A DNA stretch of 11,147 nucleotides from an uncultured Eggerthellaceae bacterium (GTDB taxonomy: Bacteria > Actinomycetota > Coriobacteriia > Coriobacteriales > Eggerthellaceae): contig CAKTVK010000064.1 of NCBI GenBank assembly GCA_934623455.1, forward strand, positions 1 to 11,147, in the 5' to 3' direction. Positions within the stretch are counted from its first letter, which is position 1. Every line of letters begins with the position of its first letter. A program made the translations under genes and the position numbers. Below are positions 6,108-11,147 of this stretch, piece by piece. The notes under the pieces are model-generated. The model did not search any database. It worked only from the letters and a program-made list of their open reading frames with translations, and was not told the DNA's origin.

Positions 6108-8265
6108 GATTGCAAAGATCTTCTCCCTTGAGATGCGTGCGCTGTTCTCTAACGTGGTCACGGTCATCATCACCATTGGCTTGGCGCTTATGCCTTCGCT
6201 TTTCACCTGGTACAACGTGCTTTCGTGTTGGAATGTGTTCGATAACACCGGTGAGCTTTCCGTGGCCGTTGCCAGCAACGATGAAGGCTTCAAGAGCGAT
6301 TTGTTCCCGCTGAAAGTAAACGTGGGCGAACAAGTGGTGTCGGCGTTGCGCGCAAATGACCAGATCAACTGGGTGTTTACATCGGCCGATGACGCGATTG
6401 ACGGCACGATGTCGGGTCGCTATTACGCTGCCGTGGTAATTCCGGAAGGTTTCTCGCGTGCTATGCTCACGTTCTACCAAGATGATGGAACGCGCGCCCC
6501 GCTGGTCTATTACACGAACGAGAAGAAGAACGCGATTGCGCCTAAGATTACCTCGCAAGGTGCCGATAGCGTGTCATACCAGGTCAACGAAGTGTTTGCG
6601 GAAACACTTGCCGATATTGCGCTCGGAATCGCGCAGTCGGTGAGCCAGTACATGGATAACGCTGATGTTCAAAGTCGCATTGCCGCTATGGCGCAAGACA
6701 TCGACGGCATGAGCGGGCGCATTGACAAGACGGCAAGTGTCTTGGAGCTGTACGCTTCGCTGGCAAATTCATCCATGGCGGTGCTTGATGGTACATCGGG
6801 TCTGGTGTCCCAGACGTATTCTTCGGCGCAGCAGGTAACGGGAATTGTGAGCAATGGCTTGTCCGATGCGCAAGACGTTGTTGACGCGCTGAACAGAGCG
6901 CTTGACGACATGGTTGCCGCTATTCAGGCAAGCATTGATCACTTGTCCACTATCGACCCGAACGTCCCCGGCGAAGGCGAGCTGCCCAACGCGCAGGAAA
7001 CCGCCGACGCGCTGCGCCAACAAGCCGATAACCTGGGCGTTCAGATTGAGCAGTACCAGGCCATGCGTGATGCCATGGCACAAGAAGACCCCGAAGGCAA
7101 CGCGGCGGCTATTGCGGCTGCAGATGCTTCCATTGCGCGCATGACGGAGCTTCAGCAGAGCTTGTACGATACAGCGGACGCCATTGAAGCGGGCGAGGTT
7201 CCCATAGAGCCCGATTTGATCCAAAATCGAATCGACCTGGCAAAAGGGGCACTTGAAGAGCTCAAACAAGTCATTGAAGAGCAGTTGCGTCCGAAAGTCA
7301 ACGAAGTAGCCGACGCCATAAGCCAACTGCGCTCTTCTGCCTCAACGCTTTCAAATTCGCTGGTGGGTGCTGCGCATGATTTGAATAGCAGTTTGAATTC
7401 CGCGCGCAATGGCATGGGCGATGCCACATCAACGCTTACGACGGTAGCGGGCAAGCTTAGGGTTGTGTCTTCGTCGCTTCATGACGTGTCGGAAAGCATT
7501 CTTACGGCGCTTTCCGCGGAAGACGTCGATGAGATACGCGCGCTTCTTGGTTCGAACTTGGATGTTCTTTCCAGTGCGTTGGCGGCCCCTGTTGGTGTTG
7601 AGCGCCATGCCTTGTATCAGGCGGATAACTTCGGCTCGTCCATGATGCCTCTGTATGCGACTATCGGCATGTTCGTGGGCGCTTTGCTGATTATGGTGGG
7701 CGTTAAGCCGCGCTCTTCGCAAAAGGTGCTCGACCAGGCCACCGCGGCAGTGGGCGCTATCAAGCCGCGCCACGAGTTCTTCGGGCATTTCGGTATTTGC
7801 GCATTCATCTCGTTTGCGCAAAGCACCATTCTTGCAATGGGCAATATGTTCTTCCTGCATGCGCAAGTTACCGATCCGCTGCTGTTCATGGTGTGCTATT
7901 GGGTGTCCAGCCTAACGTTCACGTTCTTCATTTATTCGCTGGTGGTGTCGTTTGCCAACCTGGGCAAGGCGGTGGCGGTTATCCTGCTTATCGTGCAAGT
8001 GACCGGCTGCAACGGCTCGTATCCGCTGCAGCTGCTGCCGTGGTTCGTGCAGGGAATCAGTCCGTTCTTGCCAGCAACGCACGTGGTGGCGGCGATGCGC
8101 GAAGCCATGTTCGGCGCCTTTGGAAACGTGTTCTGGCAAGAGATGGCGATGGTGGCTGTTTGGTGTCTGCCTGCGCTTTTGCTGGGCCTTTTGCTTCGCA
8201 AGCCGTTCGCGAAATTCATGTCTTGGTACGTGGAGAAAGTGGAAGATTCCAAGCTTATGGCGTAA
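6100..8265 (+). CDS. YhgE/Pip family membrane protein, second of a tandem pair
   Basis: 721 aa. The ATG at 6100 is chosen because AAGGAGGTGA lies a few nt upstream and the family N-terminus begins right there. It overlaps the previous gene by 8 nt, a sign of translational coupling and of a stoichiometric complex. Order: membrane segment at about 19-41 with LMPSLFTWYNVLSCWNVFDN; an extracellular region starting LSVAVASNDEG; a long helical coiled-coil region at about 165-495; then a C-terminal membrane block at about 515-533, 562-582, 594-619, 624-637 and 682-700. The conserved segment near ISPFLPATHVVAAMREAMFG mirrors ISPFFPFTYGIGALREAICG in the first Pip, indicating an old duplication. It ends shortly after the last segment and lacks the extra C-terminal membrane pair of its partner. 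Likely a heteromeric export or envelope complex; the cargo is not readable from the sequence. Confidence 0.9.
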   Translation: MRKIAKIFSLEMRALFSNVVTVIITIGLALMPSLFTWYNVLSCWNVFDNTGELSVAVASNDEGFKSDLFPLKVNVGEQVVSALRANDQINWVFTSADDAIDGTMSGRYYAAVVIPEGFSRAMLTFYQDDGTRAPLVYYTNEKKNAIAPKITSQGADSVSYQVNEVFAETLADIALGIAQSVSQYMDNADVQSRIAAMAQDIDGMSGRIDKTASVLELYASLANSSMAVLDGTSGLVSQTYSSAQQVTGIVSNGLSDAQDVVDALNRALDDMVAAIQASIDHLSTIDPNVPGEGELPNAQETADALRQQADNLGVQIEQYQAMRDAMAQEDPEGNAAAIAAADASIARMTELQQSLYDTADAIEAGEVPIEPDLIQNRIDLAKGALEELKQVIEEQLRPKVNEVADAISQLRSSASTLSNSLVGAAHDLNSSLNSARNGMGDATSTLTTVAGKLRVVSSSLHDVSESILTALSAEDVDEIRALLGSNLDVLSSALAAPVGVERHALYQADNFGSSMMPLYATIGMFVGALLIMVGVKPRSSQKVLDQATAAVGAIKPRHEFFGHFGICAFISFAQSTILAMGNMFFLHAQVTDPLLFMVCYWVSSLTFTFFIYSLVVSFANLGKAVAVILLIVQVTGCNGSYPLQLLPWFVQGISPFLPATHVVAAMREAMFGAFGNVFWQEMAMVAVWCLPALLLGLLLRKPFAKFMSWYVEKVEDSKLMA

Positions 8266-8288
8266 ACTTGTTCGCAGTGCGCAAGTAG

Positions 8289-8311
8289 AGCCGGCTGTCT
8301 TTGCCGGCTTT
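8289..8311 (+). terminator. Possible intrinsic terminator after the Pip operon
   Basis: AGCCGGC and GCCGGCT form a perfect 7-bp GC-rich stem with a 7-nt loop, starting 23 nt after the stop codon. The T-run is very short (TTT), so termination may be partial and some transcription may continue into the aminopeptidase gene. Confidence 0.5.
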
Positions 8312-8402
8312 AGCGCGCTGATTTATGGACATTTGCGCGCAGGGAACTTCTGCGCTGTTGCAACGGCGTGCGCTGGTTCGCGCCACCACGAAAGGAAATG
8401 AT

Positions 8403-9641
8403 ATGCCTTCTACTGCTGCATTGGAAAAGTACGCTCGTTTGCTGGTGTGCGGTGGCTGCAACATACAGCCTGGTCAAGAGCTGTATGTGAGCGCCGATGT
8501 AACGCAAGCGCCGCTGGTGCGTCGTATCGTGGCTCAGGCGTATGCGGCGGGCGCAAGCAACGTGACCACGTATTTCGCCGATGAGCAGGTAAGCCGCATC
8601 AACTACGATTGCAAACCCGTTGAGAGCTTCCGAGAGTTTCCGGAATGGCGCGCGTTGTTGCAAAACGGCGTGGCAAAGCGCGGCGCGGCGTTGCTGTTTC
8701 TGTCCAGCGAGGACCCCATGGGGCTTGCCGGCGTTGATCCCAAGAAACTTTCGACGTTCCAGCTTGCCGCAACGAAGGCGTGCCGCGATTGGCGCGACGG
8801 CATGGATTACGGCCGCAATGTGTGGGTGATTGCAGGCGCGGCGAGCCCCGCGTGGGCGGCGCGCGTGTTTCCCGATCTGCCGCAAGACGAAGCAGTTGAG
8901 CGTTTATGGGACGCCATTTTGAGCACCGCGCGCGCCGATGGCGATGACCCCTTGGCTGCCTGGCGCGTTCACGATCAGAGCTTTTCCGAGCGTGTGGCGT
9001 GGTTGAACGCTCAGAGCTTCGATTCACTGCATTACCGCAATTCTTTGGGTACCGATTTGACCGTGGGTCTTAACCGCGCTGGTCTGTGGGCCGGCGGTGG
9101 AGAAACCACCGTGTCTGGCCAGCGTTTTTATCCCAATATGCCCACCGAGGAAATCTATACCACGCCTGATTGGAGTCGCACATCCGGTGTTGCGGTTGCC
9201 AGCATGCCGCTCAACCACGGCGGCGCGCTCGTGCGTGATTTCCGCATTGAGTTCAAGGACGGCCGCGCTATTTCCTGGCAGGCAAGCGAAGGCGAAGGCG
9301 TGCTGACGTCTATCATCGAAACCGATGAAGGCGCTTGCCGTTTAGGCGAGTGCGCACTGGTGCCGTACGGCAATCCTATTCAGCGCACGGGTATCCTATT
9401 TCTGAACACGCTCTACGACGAGAACGCGGCATGTCACTTAGCGCTCGGGCGCGGTTTTGCTGAATGCATCAAGGGCGGTCGCGAGCTTTCTGCTGAAGAA
9501 CTGCGGAAACGTGGCGTAAACGATTCGGCGACCCACGTTGATTTCATGATTGGCACGGCGGATTTGAACATCATGGGCATCAAGCAAAACGGGGAAGAAG
9601 TGCCTGTTTTCGTAAACGGCGCCTGGGCAACCGACCTGTAG
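8403..9641 (+). CDS. M29 family metal-dependent aminopeptidase (AmpS/PepS/AmpT type)
   Basis: 412 aa. The start at 8403 follows AAAGGAAAT and gives the family N-terminus (LEKYARLLVCGGCNIQPGQ). These cytosolic dinuclear-metal enzymes remove N-terminal residues from peptides. Conserved blocks: DPMGLAGVDPKKLS at 104-117, NMPTEEIYTTPD around E250, RLGECALVP with E316, LYDENAACHLALG with H345, and ATHVDFMIG with H378 and D380. These match the metal-ligand set of the family, and E250, E316 and H345 fall at the numbers I recall for Thermus AmpT. The position usually held by a conserved Tyr a few residues after H345 is Phe352 here (GRGFAECIKGG). Length is normal. It probably supplies amino acids for fermentation alongside AlaA. 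A family-A hairpin follows 5 nt after the stop codon. Confidence 0.93.
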   Translation: MPSTAALEKYARLLVCGGCNIQPGQELYVSADVTQAPLVRRIVAQAYAAGASNVTTYFADEQVSRINYDCKPVESFREFPEWRALLQNGVAKRGAALLFLSSEDPMGLAGVDPKKLSTFQLAATKACRDWRDGMDYGRNVWVIAGAASPAWAARVFPDLPQDEAVERLWDAILSTARADGDDPLAAWRVHDQSFSERVAWLNAQSFDSLHYRNSLGTDLTVGLNRAGLWAGGGETTVSGQRFYPNMPTEEIYTTPDWSRTSGVAVASMPLNHGGALVRDFRIEFKDGRAISWQASEGEGVLTSIIETDEGACRLGECALVPYGNPIQRTGILFLNTLYDENAACHLALGRGFAECIKGGRELSAEELRKRGVNDSATHVDFMIGTADLNIMGIKQNGEEVPVFVNGAWATDL

Positions 9642-9646
9642 CCTCA

Positions 9647-9679
9647 TTGTTGACAAATTACCCCACCTTTTGTCAACAA
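9647..9679 (-). repeat. Family-A 33-bp palindrome, copy 2
   Basis: Identical to copy 1 at all 33 positions, in opposite orientation. It starts 5 nt after the aminopeptidase stop codon, so it would form a hairpin at the 3' end of that mRNA. GAA precedes the left arm when read on the minus strand, as in copies 1 and 4. Confidence 0.9.
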
Positions 9680-9703
9680 TTCAGCGATGTTTCTTTTCCT
9701 GGC

Positions 9704-9735
9704 ATCATGCCGCCCATCTTGTTGGGCGGCATGAT
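9704..9735. repeat. Perfect 13-bp hairpin downstream of the aminopeptidase
   Basis: ATCATGCCGCCCA and TGGGCGGCATGAT pair perfectly around a 6-nt loop. An A-run, not a T-run, follows on the plus strand, and there is none on the minus strand. This is a very stable 3' structure that could end or protect the aminopeptidase mRNA, though not a textbook terminator. Its right arm overlaps the start of the larger inverted repeat at 9731-9853. Confidence 0.75.
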
Positions 9736-9853
9736 AAAAACGACCCACTTTTCGGTGGATTTTCTTCTTTGAAATCATGAAATAGCAGCGTTTTCCCAGG
9801 TCGTAAAAAGTAAACCATGGTGAACCCACAGAAAAATGGATCGTTTTTATCAT
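9731..9853 (-). mobile_element. Candidate MITE-like element or long hairpin RNA, 123 bp
   Basis: The first 30 bp (9731-9760) and the inverse complement of the last 30 bp (9824-9853) agree at 26 positions, both beginning ATGATAAAAACGA. Three of the four differences would be G-U pairs if the minus strand were transcribed, so a hairpin would persist. No open frame or transposase lies inside and I see no clear flanking target-site duplication. It is therefore either a miniature element or a structured RNA; I cannot choose between them. Confidence 0.4.
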
Positions 9854-10138
9854 AACGTTAGAAGCTTCGCCGCGCGCGTCCCGGTCTGCTGACGGCGGCA
9901 TGTTGTCGTTTTTTCCGCTGGAAAACGACAAAACTGACGGTCTGGGGCAGGTGGAGGTGGCGCTGCCGCGTTCGAATCAGTCAAGCGATTCTTGCGACCT
10001 GGGCTTTTACCGCGCCTGATGGGGTTGAAGGGCTTCAAGATGCCTTTTTGGTGACTCGGACCTGCCCTGAACCGTCGATTTTTGCGTATCAGCGCCTGAT
10101 TTCCGATAAGGTGGCCTGCTCCCGGGGTCGCCTTCATG

Positions 10139-10171
10139 TTGTTGACAAATTACCCCACCTCTTGTCAACAA
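10139..10171 (-). repeat. Family-A 33-bp palindrome, copy 3 (one mismatch)
   Basis: It matches copy 2 except for one base in the right arm (CTCTTGTCAACAA instead of CTTTTGTCAACAA), which weakens one pair of the stem. It directly abuts the bidirectional terminator hairpin at 10170-10203. Confidence 0.88.
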
Positions 10172-10203
10172 AAATCCGAGGTGCTGTTTGCCCTCGGATT
10201 TTT
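10170..10203. terminator. Bidirectional intrinsic-terminator-like hairpin
   Basis: AAAAATCCGAGG and CCTCGGATTTTT form a perfect 12-bp stem around a 10-nt loop. The stem carries A5 at one end and T5 at the other, so it could work on either strand. No gene ends close by on either side, so it may be left from a lost gene or end an unannotated transcript in the preceding hairpin-rich region. Confidence 0.7.
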
Positions 10204-10247
10204 ATCGGCAGCGTTGTTGGAGGAAAATTTGGCGCTCTGTCTGTAAG

Positions 10248-10274
10248 ATGAAGAAGACCCCATCGCGCTTTAAC
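10248..10274 (-). repeat. Family-B palindrome, degenerate copy
   Basis: Read on the minus strand it begins GTTAAAGCG, keeps the GATGGGGTC core and ends TTCTTCAT. It matches the copy at 10332-10358 at 20 of 27 positions. The arms no longer pair fully, as expected for an old copy. Confidence 0.5.
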
Positions 10275-10294
10275 CAAAAGGGAAGAGCGCGGAA

Positions 10295-10326
10295 TTGTTG
10301 ACAAAAGGTGGGGTAATTTGTCAACA
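10295..10326 (+). repeat. Family-A palindrome, copy 4
   Basis: Identical to copy 1 over 32 of 33 positions; only the last base of the right arm differs. It is preceded by GCGGAA, almost the same flank as copy 1. A family-B copy begins 5 nt after it. Confidence 0.9.
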
Positions 10327-10331
10327 GTAAT

Positions 10332-10358
10332 GTGAAAAAGTCCCCGTCACTTTTTAAC
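10332..10358 (-). repeat. Family-B palindrome, copy 3
   Basis: On the plus strand the arms GTGAAAAAG and CTTTTTAAC surround the loop TCCCCGTCA, with one mismatch. Pairing extends outward through AATGT (10329-10333) and ACATT (10357-10361). It is in opposite orientation to copy 1 at 286. Confidence 0.8.
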
Positions 10359-10432
10359 ATTCCGAAACGAGTTGCGAAGGGCTGCCTAAAGGGCGGAATC
10401 GTAACGAAAGGAGCGCTATCGCCGCAGGGGGC

Positions 10433-10463
10433 TTGACCCCCCCCCCCAACTCGATGCCATACT
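10433..10463 (+). promoter_or_regulatory. Candidate promoter with an 11-C tract in the spacer
   Basis: TTGACC (10433-10438) is a good -35 and CATACT (10458-10463) a fair -10 preceded by TG. The 19-nt spacer is largely a run of C; the whole run is 11 C, at 10437-10447. GGGGG lies just upstream and can pair with the C run. Adding or losing one or two C would move the spacer toward or away from the 17-nt optimum. A start near 10470 would give a leader of about 385 nt for the secreted-protein gene. Confidence 0.5.
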
Positions 10464-10474
10464 GTACCCACACA

Positions 10475-10772
10475 GCCGAATAGCAAACTGCACCGCCGGT
10501 TGCTCGGGGGCGTCATGCCCCTCCGAGCCGGATGAATGGGGTGGGACGCCCCGCGAGCCGGTCACCGTGATGCCGCCCCTCCCTCGAACGCGGGGAGGGA
10601 GGCGGATGAGTCGGACCTCCGTTTCCGCCGGTGCAGGCGAGAGCCGCCAGTACCGGGGACCCGCCAGCGAAGCGGCCGATTTCCGCGAGCAGCTAGACCA
10701 TACGAGCGAAACGCGATTTCGGAGAAGCGCCAGCGATTCCATTCTGGGGGCCGCTGGCGTTTCTTTATTTCT
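10475..10772 (+). promoter_or_regulatory. Structured 5' leader, candidate riboswitch or attenuator
   Basis: Predicted helices include AGCAA with TTGCT flanked by CCG and CGG near 10478-10507, CTCGG (10503-10507) with CCGAG (10523-10527) extended by GGGC and GCCC, and a bulged stem within 10574-10604. GGGGCGTC (10507-10514) can alternatively pair with GACGCCCC (10545-10552), which would break the local hairpin. CGCCAGCG at 10662-10669 duplicates the 5' arm of the terminator at 10728-10735, so the two could compete for the same 3' arm. I looked for known riboswitch signatures (cobalamin, SAM, c-di-GMP) and found none convincing. Confidence 0.5.
10728..10772 (+). terminator. Intrinsic terminator in the leader, upstream of the secreted-protein gene
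   Basis: CGCCAGCG (10728-10735) and CGCTGGCG (10752-10759) form a perfect 8-bp stem with a 16-nt loop, followed by the T-rich tail TTTCTTTATTTCT. It lies 83 nt before the start codon on the same strand, the expected place for leader-controlled attenuation. Confidence 0.7.
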
Positions 10773-10854
10773 ATCGGTGTGGATATCGCGCCCCGCCCGA
10801 GCGAGGCGCGCAAAGAAAAGGGAAAAAGCAAGAAAGAGGAAGAAAGGAAGGGAA

Positions 10855-11147
10855 ATGCAGAAAGAGAAGAAACGCATGCGCGGCGCGCTGAACGTGTTCT
10901 TGTCGCTCGTGCTTGCGGCGGGCCTGCTGCCGGTCATGCCGGGTGCGGCCGCGGCCGACGAGCCCGCGACGGCGGAGCTGGGTAGCGTCCACGTAATCGT
11001 GGAGAACACCACCTGCCCCGCGCCCGACGCGGCGTGGACGGGCACGCTGGTGGATTCGAACGTGGCGCTATCCGCGGACTCCACCATGATGAGCTGCGTC
11101 AAGGCCGCCATCGAGGGCGCGGGCAAGACGCAGGTGGGCGCCGACAA
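10855..11147 (+). CDS. Secreted protein with signal peptide, probable DUF4430-type surface protein, N-terminal part
   Basis: The gene runs off the right edge after 97 complete codons. The ATG at 10855 follows the purine-rich AGGAAGGGA site. Residues 1-9 are basic (MQKEKKRMR), residues 10-29 are hydrophobic (GALNVFLSLVLAAGLLPVMP), and AAAA ahead of DEPATAEL gives a signal peptidase I site near residue 34. The mature part begins with a strand-rich segment, GSVHVIVENTTCPAP, then WTGTLVD and STMMSCVKAAIEGAG. It resembles from memory the N-terminal module of DUF4430 (transcobalamin-like) secreted proteins of Eggerthellaceae, which can be large. Third codon positions are almost all G or C, much richer than in the neighbouring genes, which suggests different ancestry or strong codon bias. 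The secreted nature is secure; the family is tentative. Confidence 0.75.
   Translation, partial: MQKEKKRMRGALNVFLSLVLAAGLLPVMPGAAAADEPATAELGSVHVIVENTTCPAPDAAWTGTLVDSNVALSADSTMMSCVKAAIEGAGKTQVGAD

Larger units (their letters stand above)
9680..10138. other. Gene-poor region rich in hairpins and short repeats
   Basis: No frame here has a convincing start, ribosome-binding site or recognisable protein. The region holds the hairpin at 9704-9735, the long inverted repeat 9731-9853, and a stem TTGTCGTTTT (9903-9912) with AAAACGACAA (9922-9931). It also holds an imperfect direct repeat: CGATTCTTGCG (9986-9996) and CGATTTTTGCG (10076-10086), each followed by GCGCCTGAT (10012-10020 and 10092-10100). 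GGGCAGGT (9945-9952) could also pair with ACCTGCCC (10061-10068). It looks like a landing area for small non-autonomous elements or an untranslated RNA. Confidence 0.6.

Noticed and set aside
8325..8402. Upstream in-frame start for the aminopeptidase at 8325
   Set aside because: The start at 8403 has AAAGGA at the right distance and gives the family N-terminus; the extension shows no similarity.
9970..9978. tRNA T-loop-like GTTCGAATC
   Set aside because: The flanking bases do not form a T-arm and no acceptor or anticodon arm can be built around it.
9644..10137. Two overlapping minus-strand frames of 95 codons each
   Set aside because: They translate palindromes and hairpins (one ends inside the family-A repeat), lack good ribosome-binding sites, and have basic low-complexity composition.
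1518..10326. CRISPR-like reading of the 33-bp repeats
   Set aside because: The copies are isolated, in both orientations and kilobases apart, with no regular spacers and no cas genes.
10475..10772. Cobalamin riboswitch
   Set aside because: DUF4430-type proteins made this attractive, and GGTGCA and ACCCGCC fragments occur, but I could not find a convincing B12-box or the conserved core order.
10416..11147. Long minus-strand open frame of 243 codons at the right edge
   Set aside because: It is a high-GC shadow opposite the leader and the secreted-protein gene. It has no ribosome-binding logic and translates the terminator and the C tract.

Overview
The window looks like chromosomal DNA of an anaerobic actinobacterium of class Coriobacteriia, probably family Eggerthellaceae. 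The basis is a moderately GC-rich composition, a [NiFe]-hydrogenase maturation protease, an amino-acid-based gene set (an AlaA-type aminotransferase and an M29 aminopeptidase), tandem large YhgE/Pip membrane proteins, and the start of a secreted protein resembling the DUF4430-type surface proteins of that group. The genus is not resolved.

Layout, left to right. (1) 1-687, plus strand: the 3' end of a hydrogenase maturation protease, then a small eight-cysteine protein. (2) 688-977: intergenic, nothing recognised beyond hairpins. (3) 978-3122, minus strand: an unknown acidic 150-aa protein, preceded by an unusual 523-aa protein in which an XRE-type helix-turn-helix domain is joined in frame to a complete 405-aa AlaA aminotransferase that keeps its own start codon and ribosome-binding site. 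(4) 3123-3602: divergent control region with the alaA promoter, TGTC-type operator-like repeats, a compact 66-nt folded element and a candidate promoter for the next operon. (5) 3603-8265, plus strand: two tandem YhgE/Pip proteins overlapping by 8 nt. (6) 8403-9641, plus strand: M29 aminopeptidase with its metal-ligand positions intact. (7) 9642-10430: about 800 bp without a convincing gene, full of short hairpin repeats. (8) 10433-11147, plus strand: a candidate promoter with an 11-C tract in its spacer, a roughly 300-nt structured leader ending in an intrinsic-terminator hairpin, and the start of a very GC-rich gene for a secreted protein, cut by the window edge.

Two families of short dispersed palindromes run through the window. 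Family A (33 bp, four copies) and family B (27 bp, three copies) share one design: AT-rich complementary arms around a short loop carrying GGGG. Copies touch or closely follow stop codons of three genes and cluster in the right-hand gene-poor region.

How the genes may work together: aminopeptidase and alanine aminotransferase fit growth on peptides and amino acids, and the hydrogenase accessory gene fits H2-linked anaerobic respiration. The Pip pair probably forms one membrane complex whose substrate cannot be read from the sequence. The right-edge secreted protein appears to be controlled separately, possibly both by tract-length switching at its promoter and by leader attenuation.
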